This document shows positions 26,088 to 39,900 of a stretch of DNA of 64,000 bases, one piece after another; the stretch's first letter is position 1, and each line of letters begins with the position of its first letter. The notes beneath the pieces were generated by a model. The model made no database searches. It worked only from the letters and a program-made list of their open reading frames with translations, and was not told where the DNA came from. Source of the DNA: Serinus canaria (Eukaryota; Chordata; Aves; Passeriformes; Fringillidae); the NCBI RefSeq assembly GCF_022539315.1, contig NC_066343.1, forward strand, positions 37,614,649 through 37,678,648, read 5' to 3'. A program made the translations under genes and the position numbers.

Positions 26088-28415
26088 TTATAGAATTATA
26101 GAATCGTTACGGTTGGAAAAGATTAAAGCAGGTTAAACCAGTAACCCAGCACTACCATGTTTACCACCATGTCCTAAAGTGCCACATCTACATGCCTTTC
26201 AAACACTGCCAGGAGTGGTGATGCCACTACTAATACACGATCTTATCCCAATGCCTGACTGCCCTGTCAATGAAGAAATTTTTCCTAATAACCAACCGAA
26301 CCCTGGAGCAACTTGAGGCATTTTTCTCTTGTCCTGTCTTCTGTTACCTGGGAGAGCAGATCCCCCTACTTTGCTACAATCTTTCAGGTAGTTCGAAGAG
26401 AGTGGTGAGGTCTCCCCTTGCCTTCCTTTACTCCAGGCTAAAAAAAACCCAGCTCTCTTAGCTGCAAACCATGGGACCTATGTTCTGGACCCTTCACCAG
26501 CTCCGTTGCCTTTCTCTAGAAAGACTATCCAGCACCTCAATGTCTTTTTGAATCGAGGGGCCCAAAACTGAACACAGAATTTGAGCTGTGGCCTCACCAG
26601 TGCTGAGTACAGAGGGACAATCACTGCCCCGGTCCTGCTGGCCACACTATTGACAGACAGGCCAGGATGCCATTGGCCTTCTTGGCTACCTGGGCACAGC
26701 TGCTCATGTTCAGCACCCCCAGGTCCTTTTTCTGGGGTAGCTTTCCAGCTGCTCTTCCCCCAGCCCGGCAACCCCCTTCACGGGGTTGTTGTGGCCAAAG
26801 GGCAGGACCCAGCACTTCTCCATGAATCACCATTGGCCTTGACCCATTGATCCAACTTGTCTAGATCCCTCTGCAGAGCCTTCCTACCTACTTGCAGATC
26901 AACACTCCCAGCCAGCTTGGTGTCCTCTCAGAATTGACTGGGGGCACGTGATCTCCTCTTCCAAATAAGTGATAAGGATGTTAAATAGGATTTGGACCAA
27001 CACAGAGCCTTGGGGAGCCCCACTAACAACTGGACATCAGCTGGATTTAATTCCAGTAACCACAAATATTTGGGCTCAGCCATCTGAATCCAGCAAAGGA
27101 TACACTCACTTGGGCCATGATTGACCAGCTGTCCCAGGAGAATGCTGTGGGAATGGAGTCAAAAGCTTTATTAAAGTCCATGTAGACAACATCCACAGAC
27201 TTTCCCTCTTCCATTAAGTTGGTCACCTGCTCACAGAAGGCGATCAGATTGATCAAGCAGGACCTGCCTTTCACAAACCCACACTGGCTGGGTCTGATCC
27301 CTGAATTATCTTGCATGTATTTTGCCTTATAATGGTGCTCAGGATGACCTGCTCCAGGACAGTCCCCAAGGTCAGGCTAACAGGTCTGTGGTTCCCTGGA
27401 TTCTTCTTCTGACCCTTATGGATGGTAAATGGGTCATATTTGCTAACTTCCAGTGAACTAGATCCATTTACCAGTCAGGACTGCTGGTAAATGATGAAAA
27501 GTGGCTCTCTGAGAACTTCCACCAGGGTTCTCAGAACCCTCAGGTAGACCCCACTCAGCCCCATAGCGTGCATCCAAGAGGCATTTCAGGTTATTGATAA
27601 TTTCCTCCTGGATTGTGAGGGATTATTCTGCTCCTGGTTTCCGTCTTTCAGGGCCCGAGTGCCCTGAGGACAACTGTTCTTGCTGATAAAGTCTGAGTCA
27701 AAAAAGGCACTCAGTACATCTTTTGATGTTCCTAGAAGAGTACCTCAGCCTCTTTTCCTCATCTTTTGTCACTGTGTTTCCCTCTGCATCCAGTTAAGAA
27801 TGGACATTCTCTCTAGATCTGCTCTTGTTGCTGATATATTTGCAGAAGCATTTTTTATTTTCTTTTATGGGATAGACAGATTAGAAACTCACTGGATTTG
27901 GCCCTTTTAATTTCTTCACTGCATAATTTCACAACATCCTTCTTGTTCTCCTGAGTTCTCTGTTCCTTTTTCCAAAGGTCATAAACTCTCCTCTTTTCCC
28001 TGACTTCCTGCCAAAGCTCTATGTTCAGCCAACCTGGTCTTCCCTGGCTGCTTGTCTTTCAGCATGTGGGAACACTTCTGTGTTCCTGTGCTTTTCCTTT
28101 TTAAGCATGTACAGCCTTCTTGGACTCCTTTGCCCTTCAGTACTGCTGCCCAAAGGAGTCTTTCAACCTAAACCTCTGTCCTCCAGAAGTACCAAGCACC
28201 AGTTCTCCTGTCCCCCCTTCTTATATCTCTGAGAACCAAAAACTCCATAATTTCATGATCATTGTTCCCAAGTTGGCCTCTAGTGATCACATCACCCACC
28301 AGACCCTCTCTATGTGCAAACAGCAGGTCCAGGAGCTGCCATCCTTAATTGGATCACACTCCAGCTGTGTCAGAAAGTTCTCGGTCAACACCTCTAGGAA
28401 CCTCCTAGACTGAGG
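26088..28415 (-). mobile_element. CR1 LINE, 5'-truncated, minus orientation, with reverse-transcriptase remnant
   Basis: The left end carries the CR1 3' terminus in reverse (ttatagaattatagaatcg), followed by the well-known avian CR1 3' region (gttggaaaagatt, gtgccacatctacatgcctt, gaagaaatttttcctaat, ccagcacctcaatgtcttt). Read on the minus strand, 27047-27316 encodes a reverse-transcriptase segment: FVKGRSCLINLIAF, then VDVVYMDFNKAFDSI, which corresponds to the RT motif with the first catalytic aspartate. A frameshift follows directly after FDSI, and many indels and stops occur elsewhere, so the copy is dead. The 5' part of ORF2 (endonuclease) and ORF1 are missing. About 2.3 kb remains, long for a CR1 copy. 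Confidence 0.93.
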
Positions 28416-31400
28416 CATTGTTTGAAGGCAAGACCTTCACTGGGTAAGGCACTTGCAGTTCACAGAACTGAGAGAAGTAGTCTTGTTGGCAAACTTGGGT
28501 TATTGTCTCTTACAAATGTGCTTCAGTTGACATTTCATCCACTTTGCTATGATTTTTTAAAACATTTTAAATTACACAAGAAAACCCTCAAATATAAGAG
28601 AGGCTAGTGCTGTTTTTTGTTGGAACCCAGGGCACAGGGAACGTTTCTCTGCCTGTCCTGAGAAGTCCTGATCCCCAGAAGAACACTCTTTTAACCTCGG
28701 TCCATGGAGAAAGCTTCCAAGACTTCGGGATGAATTGGAATCTATGAGTGTTTGAAATAGACAGTAGTGTAGTTTATCACAGGGTGAAAAACTTAAGAGT
28801 TTTGGGGTTTCAGTATGGAGGTAGAAGACAAGATGGAGGATTTTGGGCATTGTGTGATCTCCTTCTTATTCTTCATCTACTCCATTTTCTGCAGTGTTGG
28901 TAGCACAGAGTGATTGGTTAGAAAGAACCACAATACAGATATTGTGTGGAGAGAAAAATAATTAGTTATTGGTAGAAAGACAGAAATAAAATATGTTCTA
29001 AGAGTTCATTGTCTGAAGTAGTTTTAAAAGACCTTGAACCTGTGTGTCTTGTGACTTTTGGTGCCTTCTCTTTGTACGCTAAGTCGGGTATGTAGACAGT
29101 GTGCTGAACTTTTGATAACAGCAAAAATAAATAACCTGAAGACCAAAAAAACCAAAAGTCCTGCTTGTCTCTCAATCCTGGCACAGAAATTTTTAGGGGT
29201 CTCCCCATCAGGGGGTCCACAGAGGGATTTCCACAGTTCAAGATCCTTTTCTTCTAAAATTTTGCTACAACAAAATCAACAACAGGGAAGAATGCATTGT
29301 ATTTTTTTTCTGTTTTGCCTACAAGTAGATTTTGTTTTCAAGATCAAATCTGTAATTTTTAGTGGTTTTGTTTAAATAAAAATTATGTTAAAGGCAAATA
29401 GGGTTTTGCGATTGGCTGTATATAGAGCATAACCTTACTAAGAATATACAGACAATAGATATTATTTAACTTCAGAAATTCTGCTTGCAAATTCATAGAT
29501 ACACATCTATCAAAGAACCTTTCTTATCAAGATAGCATCTCAAATATTTGTTTCTATAAAGTTTTGACAGCAAAGCACTGTTTAAAAACAAGCAGGAAAG
29601 AGCAACAATAAAAAAGACTGACATTGCATAACTGAAGCAAGTGAAAAGGGTCCTACAAGTCCCTTCTGTCCCCGTGGCCCTCTTCAGTATAATACAATTT
29701 TATTTAGGCACCAAAAGAGGTTACTAAATTTTCAGGAGCACTGAGAGCTCAGCTATGGTTTCTCTGTTGGATGGATGCTAGCCCCTTTGTTTCATCCTAC
29801 AGAGGTAGGAAAGAACTATCAAAGCTTTTTCCTCTTTTATTTCTTGCTATACTTTGTTCCAAAGCAAGTGGGTTCTGGAAACATTCACCATTGTAAATCA
29901 TGGCTTAAATTCGATACTTGGTTATCTGTTTAATTACTGCTTTGTTTTCAGATTTGCACCCAGTGCTGCATTGTCAGGAGAACAGAGGGTCCTGTATTGT
30001 CACTTGAAAATATACGAAAATTATAATGGATAGTGTAATCTACAGTAAAATGACAGTAGTAAATTGTCAGGGAAATACCGATAATAAAGATTCAAAACTA
30101 AAAGTGGCTACACATTCTATTTATTGTGTTCCATGAATATTTTCCCATTCTTTTACGATTATACCTTACACTAACTGATAAAATCTAAGCCTTTCATCCA
30201 CCACAGATGCTCCATATTCCAGCAGGCCTTTGATCCAATATGATTGTCTTAAATGGCACTACAGGATCAGAGCTTTTTTGCCAGAGCTTTTTGAGCTGTG
30301 GTATATTTCATAAGGGTGCCGTTTTATTAAGAGCTCTTCTGCTACTGTAATGGAAAACATAGATTTGTAATCTGTCCCTTACAGGATATTAAACAAAAAT
30401 GATGCCATTATTATTGGAGTACTTACCTCGTTGCTTTCAGAGATTAACTTGTTATCATTACATTTTTCTAAATGGCTTATTTCTTCTTTAATACAAATGG
30501 ATTTTGAGTGGCCCTGAAGTAGAAAATTAATAAGAGACAAATTGTGTAATCCTTTAGGCTAATTAAGAATGTGTGACTCTAAGATCATACAATTAAACTT
30601 GATTTAAATTCTCTCCTGTATCTTTATCAGGGTTTAAATTCCCTTGTGCACTTCCATGGAAGGAAAGTTCCATGCTTAATAACTCAGAAGGAGGCATTGA
30701 AGAAGGATTATTCTTTAACTAGTTGAGATGAGATGAGCTGAAGTGAATGTGGAAATATGATACACAGAATTTACTGTGCATGCATAAATGCAAAGAATTT
30801 AGATCATGTAGTCTGGCCAGGTATCTACTTTGTGATCTTCATATGTGTCTCAAAACATGCTGCTGAAAACAGACGTTCACTGGGTCAGCAGAAACACAGC
30901 CATGATACTGGTCTTCTTCAGAAGACCCTCTGATAAAGATGGCATGTCTAGGTACATGACCATTTAAGCAGTTTTTCATAGCTGGGAGTGATGTAGGGCA
31001 CTCCAAGGCATACAAAATTTGAAACTGCATGTTGTTTGCAACTGGCTGAAAGAAGACATTGCCTCTGTGAAATGTGCAACTTTGTATGCTGCTGTGTAGA
31101 ATACTTTATATACATTCAAGAAATTTATGCAAAAGCATCTTTGTAGGTTGTCTCTAATATCTTTACAGTACATGAGATCAAATGGAGAGGAAAACTCCAG
31201 GAATAAATAAAAGGATACCTGCAATCCTATTAAAGAGAATGCATTGCTTTCCCCATGAAATGCTGCCTCAAGAAGTGTATACTACCTTCAATAAATCATC
31301 TTTCTAAAGAATAAAATGCTTTCAAACAGTTATTCTGGGAATTATCATTAGTAGTTCTGACATAGCAGTAAAACATTGTAACTTTGGGTATAGATTAGTT

Positions 31401-34400
31401 TAATTGTTCGTGGAATCTGAACACTATCACGTGAACATCTACTGTGTCAATTGGCTTGACTTCAGACTTGTTTACAGAATTAAGTGGATCTTGCTTACTT
31501 GGATCTGTGACTTCTGAATGTTGTAGCAGTGGCTGTATCTCTTTTATTTAAACTATAGAAATTTGTGGTTGTTTCTGGTTCCCAGTGTCCTGTTTTGGAC
31601 CTCCACACTGCTTATATACGTTCATCCACATTTTTCACTTGGATATATACTTGCATTTGCTCCAGTATCCCCCTTCTTTTCACATAAGAAAACAGAGACA
31701 CTTGAGTTAAGTCCTCTAAACAGGTGTCAGATAATGTAGAAAAAATAAATGATAAAGTGAACTCCAAGAAATTTTCCTTTTATTTTGATGCAACCCATTC
31801 TGTTCAAGAAAAATATCCTTTCTACCCAGATGAGTGATATCTAGCAATCCTCACAAGGAAAAAAGTCTGTTAATATGAAGAAGAGCTAATTCATGGAAAA
31901 ACCCAATGGGAAAAAAAAAAATTCAAAGTTTTGGGGGGCTTTTTATTTTTTTCCAAGTACTTTTCCACAGAAAGACAAGCTGCGTTTTAACCTGGGGCAA
32001 ATCTTTTGCCAGTATACCTCCTAAACATCTGATATGGATTTCAGGACTGAAGCTATCCATTTGGTGAGAAATTCTTGTTCAGGGTAACATGCAACATGTT
32101 GGACAATCAGATACTGCTAAATTCGGGTATACATCTGGGGTGCTGATAACTGTGTTTTGGAATAGTGGTTTTATTATTAATTGCCTGGTTGAAAGACTTA
32201 AACCATTTGGTGCTTGGACACATTGGAATCCTTTAAGTAAATAGTTTAGTCTTGGCATCCTTTCACTGTAACTGCTGCAACTTATCCAGTTAATGTTGAA
32301 GGGGTGGATGTTTCATCTCGAAGCACATTTAGAAGGACAAAATTTGGTTTTATACACACTGTCTCTTACACTAAAAGCACAGATTTTCAAACACTTTATA
32401 AAAGTCCATAATTCATGCCCAGCCACAGGCAGGATTTGCAACTATTTCAGCCTAAGTTGGGAAAAAATCTTTTTCTTTGTTGGAGAAACCCACATTTCTT
32501 AGACTGCCTTGAATTTGGGTTAGGAGTCTGACATCACAAACTGTGTTCAAATATTGCTATCAGAATTTGGTGACAGAGAAAGAAAAATTATATTTAAACA
32601 GGTAGTACAGTCATGTATTAAGCATACTCCTATATGAATAACAACATATTACAATAAATAGTTAAGCTATAATCCTGCAAATCTTTACTATGTGCTTAAC
32701 TCTCAATGGTCTCTTAAGTTTGTAAAACTAAGCAGACATGTAACTATTTGCAGAATTTGTGCCTTAGGACTTTTCTGTATCTTATGAAGATCCATGAAGG
32801 TCAAGTCTGGGATATTTAGAAGCCTTGTTGAGGTGTTGAAATATTTTTGAAAGTAGAAGATACTCATTTGCCAGTGGAAATAATTAAAAAATAGGATGGA
32901 ACACCTATCAGGATCTGTATGTGTATCCATGTGTACAGAAAGCAAGCAACTACAGGTGCACTTCAACAGAAAAGAAACAAGATTTTGTAGTGCAACAGGA
33001 CATCAACAGGATTCCTGGAATCATCTTTTACTCTACAGCTCTGAGTACCTTAAGAAAACAATTAGTTTCACTGCTGCAATATAGTTTGCCTGGTAAAACT
33101 TTAGAAACTTCCCCATCCACTGATAGGAAACCAGCAGTGGCTGACAGGGATGAGCTGATACTTAGTTTTGTCTCATTAAAATGGTCAAATCCCAAAGCCC
33201 TGCCTCTTCCCTCTAAATGTAATCACCCAGGGAATTAAACTCTGGTGAAATAAAAGTCTGACATTTGACAAGATTAGAACTGGTTTTATGTACTGATAAA
33301 GGTCACAAACTTCAGGTAGTTCATTTCACTTCTGAGAAAAGTCAGTATGAGCTAAAACCTGCAAATATTAGAAAACTGGCAACATAAAAGGCTTTATCTG
33401 TACCTGGACTTGGTTGTATTATCACAGTACAAACACATTATAGGCAGTAAAAAGTGATGTTTTTTTACTAAACATACAGAATGTCTGGGGGTTTTTTCCC
33501 CAGCAGCAAAAGCAATTTTTCAAAAACAGTGTCTTTGCTGTGTTTTGTTTTTTAAAATCTGAATATTACAAAAATATAAACCCATGTACAGATGACTGCT
33601 TTAAAAGATACCCGACCTATCAGATATGTAAGTTTCAAGATTTATTTTTGTAGAGTTTAAATCAACCCCTGGTTTATTCCTAACTGTGCTCATCTCCACT
33701 TCTGAGCAGGAATAACTCCACTGAATGCTCCTATTACATTCCAAGAAATCAATTAAAAATGTATTTTCTTGACTTCATCTTTTGCTACTACACTGTCTCC
33801 CCAGAAGATGTTTTAAATTGAACTATTTATTATTTATACGTTCTTGTTAAAGACTGTAAAACTCTGCCTGTGTTAAATTTTCATTTTGGCCTGCTGAACA
33901 ACTGGCATTCTGAATGATCCTTTCTTTGTGCAAACACACTAGATACTTAGGAGAAGATGAAGTCCTTATTTCCTGGGAAATAAATGCTCATATCTGAGAC
34001 TCTGCTTCCTTGGTAGGCAAAAAGATGCTACATTTGCCAGCAGATGTGAAAGGCTAATCAGATAAACTGATATGAAATTTGCCAGAGTGCTACACTTCCA
34101 TTTTTCATAATAAGGATAATTAAAACTGTATGACTGGAATGCTGATAGGTGACTCAAATAATTGACTGGTTAATGTTAAGAAGGTGTAAATTCTCCAGAA
34201 AATCCCTGTGCATATACCAGCTGAAAATGCAACACATGAAATAAATCCATCTGCCAACATTTGTTTTAACAGTAATACTGACCTTGGAGCAAGGTATTTC
34301 CGAAGGACTTTTAATGACCAGCTGGAGTTAATAGCCTCTGGCTGTACCTCAGGCTTTAAACTCAGCCTAGCAAGCCATTAATTCCTAGGAAATGCTCTGT

Positions 34401-36412
34401 TCCTTGGTTGTTACTGCCGAACAGCATGACAACCTAGACTGTAAATAGCTCTTAGCAGAGAAAATGAAATTCTTAAATGCGCATAGTGCCTTCCTTCAGA
34501 AAAGACTCCAAACTATTTACAAGGTGAAGGTTCTGAAAAAGAAGGTAAGCAGAAATTATGATATTGTTGGGAAAATAGTCTTTCATAATGGACAGGTCTA
34601 AGCAGATGCATATTCTCAGTATGTCTCTGAGAAATTAGACACCCTTAGGGCTGTGTCACCAGCTCACTGCTGGTGTTTCTGGCTGTAGGCTAGGGAAGTA
34701 TCAGCATTACCCTCTTCTTCCGCTGGCTATCGGCCAATGCAGTCCAAGTTTTGTGGGCATTTATAAGTCTTCTGGGGAAATAAATTGAACGTCTGCAAAT
34801 GTCTGTCACCAGAGAACCAGAACAGCAAGGAAGCAAAGAGTAAGTTGCTTGTGATTAAGTCTTTTTGTGTATGTACAATGTCTAATACATCTAAGGCAAT
34901 AGAGCCTTATCTGCAATGATTGCTTGCTGCAGGTGAGGAAAATGTGATTACTGAAAAGGATGAGCCAAAAAAATTCATCTTTGATTGCTGCCATGTCTTC
35001 AAAAACATCTGCAATGACATCAGTAAGTATGACATTAGAAGTATGAAGAGTCAGACACAGTTACTGATAAACCAGAGGAATCACCTCTCTGGAAGCCAGA
35101 TTTTTTAGCTTTCTCTGTAACACTAGCATGGTCAGAGTGGTGTATTCAGGCCATTTCCCATTCAAGCAAAAGCATTAGTGAGGTGCCAAGGAATATAGTC
35201 CTGATGCTGAGAAACTGTAAGCTCATGTTTAACAGCATGCACATCAGTTGCACTTGCCAAGTACTCTGCCTAGCCTTAAGCACAAAATCTAAGACTTTAT
35301 CAGGCCATTAGAAAAGGCTGTGCAGAAGGCTTTGCTAGGTATGCAGCTATACTACACAGAAACACAGAGCTTCTAGAGCCTGAAATTTATTCATAACAAC
35401 CCACTATTAAACCTGTCTGTTTCAAATTTGTGCATGAGAGGAGACTGATACTACAGATTTGTAACAGTGCTAAATATAATATGATAATACCTTTTGTCAC
35501 ACTTTGGTTAAGGGATTTTATAATGTGGATATGAATAAAAACCAGTGATAAGCATAAAACTACTAGAGAAATCAACCTCAAAAGCCAAAGGAAAAAAAAC
35601 AACAGTGGTCTTCTGATAAAGAATATTTTGCAGCATTGATCTTTTTACCTTATCATCATTTGTAACTGGCCTACTATGAGTTTTGTAGGTCTAACATGGA
35701 TACAAGTTCTCTGAACAAGCACTAATACATTTTATTATAATTTTAAATAGAGTGCTGCTGAAGCTAGCAAAATGACAGAGATCTGTTTTTCATTTGTTGC
35801 AGTCTTTCTGAAAAGACCTCTTGTGCTTTCTACCTGTTGTTTCTTAATTAGGCTCTCTTTATCCCATGACAAGTAGGTATCATGCTATTATGCAGACATA
35901 GATCATACATGTTTTCAGTTCTCATTCATGCACTGACACAACTCAGAGCAGCACTAAATCATGTCCATTTCTGATTCCTCTTAATAGTACAGAGCAGCAA
36001 TAACTGAACAAAGTGCCTGGCAAAGTATGAATCATTAGGATGTCAGCAGCACAAGAGCAGCTCTGACAAAAGATGCACAAGGTCTTGCTGATGGAGTTTT
36101 TGCTCCACCCTCCTTACATCTTGAGAAAAAAAATCTGGATAAGGTCAAGCTCCCTGTTTTCTCATCCTTTTGGCCATCTGTTCCTATGTACAGCATGGCT
36201 CTCACCCTGTGGCACAAAGAAAACTTTTTGAGAAGTCGTAAGTAATGCCACAGCCCCCACATAGACTTTGAATATTGTGGACACTGGAAACACTGAAAAT
36301 AGGTAATGTCTCCCTAACTAATTTAGTTACTTGTTTTACATGTTGCATTTCACATGCTGTAATGTATGGCTACATATGATCACATTTAGAACATTTCACT
36401 GCTGTATCTCAC
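28416..36412. other. Intergenic DNA, central part
   Basis: AT-rich, no gene or repeat I can name. Two stretches (about 30120-30640 and 34240-34480) are rich in homeobox-like TAAT words and look less random than their surroundings, but that is only an impression. Confidence 0.6.
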
Positions 36413-36910
36413 TTCACAGAATCACAGAATAAGCTGAGTTGGAAGGGACCCACAAGGATCACTGAGTCCAAATCCTGGCCCTACACAGCACCCTCCCCAA
36501 GTCACACCATGTGCCTGAGAACACTGTCCTAATGCTCTAGAACTCTGCCAGGCTGGTGCTGTGACCACTGCCCTGGGAATCATGTTCTAGTGCCCAATCA
36601 CCCTCTGGGGGAAGAACCTTTCTCTAATGTCCAACCTAAACATCCCCTGGCAGATCTTCAGGCCATTCCCTGGGGTTCTGTCACTGGGGACCACAGAGAA
36701 GAGATCAGTGTCTGTCCCTTCACTTCCCCTCTTGAGGAAGTTGTAACTGCAGTAAGGCATGTGTTCAGTCTCCTCTTCATGCTGAACAGACCAAGTGATC
36801 TCAGCCACCCATTCCAATTCCCCCAAAGGCCCTTCACCATCCTTATGGCCCTCCTCTGGATGCTCTCTAACAGCTTAATGTCTTTTCTATATTGCAGTGT
36901 ACAAAACCAG
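36413..36910 (-). mobile_element. CR1 LINE 3' fragment, minus orientation
   Basis: It starts with the reversed CR1 tail cacagaatcacagaat, then aagctgagttggaagggacc, agtcacaccatgtgcctgag, gccaggctggtgctgtgacc, gaccaagtgatctcagccac and ctaacagcttaatgtctttt. This is the order of the 3' 500 bp of a common avian CR1 subfamily read in reverse. No functional coding remains. Confidence 0.93.
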
Positions 36911-39900
36911 TAAATACACTAAGGAACCACACAGAAGGCTTTTTGCATACTAGGTACTTGCCCAGTGTCACTTAAAGTTTCCTTCTCAGTTACTAAAGTT
37001 ACTGATGCTTTAATTTTTTTTCTTTACATTATGACCTTATAGTATCTAGTTCGTCCTTGGATAAGGCAAGGATTAATGACTTCCTAGAAATTAAAAACCC
37101 AAATAATAAAGATTCAGAGCAACTAGGCTTCTTTAGTCCTATCATTTGAGTGTATTGCTTTGATTTATAATAATTATTATATTTGCTTTTTAAATCATAT
37201 TTCTTAGTCCCCATTTCTACAACATTTTACAATGCCAGTATCACGTTGCTCATTTACTAGATGGAGAAAAACAGCCACTTGGAGTAAGGGAAATCAGTTA
37301 CATATCATGTTTGATATCATATTATTTCATGACAAAAACTGTTTTGTGAGATGTCAGATATTTCTTTATGTACTATGAAATGAAAGAAATATGTAAAGGT
37401 AAGGAAATACATAGTTAAATCTCAGCTTTGAGCTAAAGCTCTTAAGCAAACTTCAGGGCACACCTCTGAGAGATAACATGGAAAACAAGGAATGTGACAT
37501 TGCGCATACAAGAGAAACAGGGGGATGCAACTGTTTCCAAAATTAATAAAATCTTTTATGGAGCAACAAACTCTGTGCCTTAAGTTTAGGATTGCATGAA
37601 CTGCCTTATGAGGTTTGTGCTCCTACTTTTTGATTTTTAATACATTAAGATTCATTTTATAGGCGACAATAACTTGGCATTGAGATATTCAGATTTTGAT
37701 TAATACAACACAATTTTAAAAATGTCTTTATTTGTAGTTTACAGGTACATAATCTCAGTCTTTTCATCAACACAATATTTATTTTGCTATTTCATTTTGC
37801 ATGATGCATTTGTGTATATTCCTTTCATTTACAGAGGTATTTGAAAAAATGTTTTCCAATCAGGTTTTACGTGATCTGTACAAAGTTGTATAAAGCTCTT
37901 TTGAACAGTATGAATTATATTAATGCTAGTGATTATCAGTTGTGAATAAGATTCGGTGTATTAGATTATAGATCATTTAAAGGTGACCCAGTGTAAATAT
38001 TCAGTTAATGAGGCAAGAAATTAAAGGAACAAAGGAACACTGTATTAATGATGGAGAGAATGATGGAAAACAAATTGGTATTTCATTGGAGATGTCACAA
38101 GGAAGGGATTAAATCTGAAGATAAACAAGGTTAAAGAAAGGTTAATACCAATAAAAGAAGAATGATTGCTAAAATAACTGAAAGGAGATTTATGAAAGAG
38201 TGCATTCCACCGACTTGCAAATATGAGTACTGCAGGCAAAGGAGTGTGGATGACAAACTGTTTAAAGAAGGAGTGAAGGCAATGGAATACTAGAGTTACA
38301 CCTCCTTTGGGAGGTCAGAGAAGCCTGATATTGCAGTGTCTAAGAGGCTAAACGAAGGAATGAGAAATACAAGGTTTTCAGTAATATATAGAAACTGTGG
38401 GGGGAAAGCTGGTGATCCACATACTGCTGTTCTTATTTTCTGTCATAGAGCTGTTTCAGCTACTTTTTGATTAACACTGGAATGATTCTACAGACTTTTC
38501 TGTATATTTTGGTAGCTACTTTAGGCAAGTTACTCAATAGCGGAGATCCTTTCTACTATGAAGGTATCCCAGCTGAGGGATTTATCTTTTTTTTCTGTGA
38601 GGCAGTGGTCTGTAATACTGAAAACATGTAATTTGTGAAAGCTTAAAGGCTACAGTTGTAGACTGACCTATGTTGTTGTGAACAAATGATCATATACAAT
38701 ATTCAGCAAATACAGAAAAATGCAGACCATAAAGATGAGTATTTCAAACTGGTTAGCTAACAATGCCTGAATGAGATTGGTTTAAAAACATAAAGAAGTA
38801 TCTTCTCACTGTCTCTCCATTCAGCCCTCTTTTCCTATGTTCTGTGGCTTTTTTTTTTTTTTTTTTAATAGCTAAGTCATCACTAGGAATACTATGATGG
38901 AAATCTATGTATTGAGTGAATATTGGTAATTTCTTTACTTTCATCTGATGTATAACATTTTTGTTTACATGTGGGACTTGTTTGGTTTTGATGGAGACAT
39001 AGGCTTGGCAAAGCTTATAGATGAAGAAGCAGTCTCTTGTTTCAAGCAAAACTATGTTAGTGTGGAAACTGTGCTTCCATTGTTAACAAAAGCATTTAAT
39101 CCATATGATAAAAAGCAGTTATAGAGAAATTTATTTACTTAAAGGCTTTTCTTTCTGCCTTTTATTCTTACACTTGTCTTATATTCCATGGACAATGACT
39201 ATCTTAATGCATTTTTAGTACATTCCTAGTACATTTTAGTAAATTTCTGTATTTAATGGAATTAGAACTTAAAAGCTGTTTTACTTGCAGTGTTTTACAG
39301 TGTTGTGGGCTTGTTTGAAATTCCAGTTTCAAGTAGTGACCAGATCTCTCATACTTTTAAACTTGAAGAAAAATGAATTTATTGAGATATACTTGCTTAA
39401 TTTGAAAATATAATCTGTAATAATCAGGTTTGCAAAGGAAAAAGCTAAAGACTTTCACTGTGGATCTCTGAGTACACTGATTTACTTTATGATAGTAACT
39501 TTATTTTGTAAGATTTAATGCTTCATAACTGATAATTATTTTGAATAATAATGGAATTCATGAAAGACCAATTCTCAACAGGCAGTTTCCCGTATCTCCA
39601 ACCCTCTGAAAATTGGTTCAAGCATGACCTTTATCACATTTTGCCAACTTTTTATTATGGCGTCTGCTTGCTGCCAGCAAAAACAGCATTTCTCCTTTTA
39701 TCATCTTAAATTTTGGTTTAACCTCACAGGTTCTAGAATGTGTAAATACCTCTTTTAGTTAAGGAGAGTATTTATAAAAGCAGGCAGGAATATAGTCACA
39801 CTCACGAAATTAAAATCCTCACTGGAGTATTTCATACTGCTAATAGCTATCAGTAAGAAAACAGGTCAAAGTTACTAACTTTCCATCCTGTAGCTCAGGT

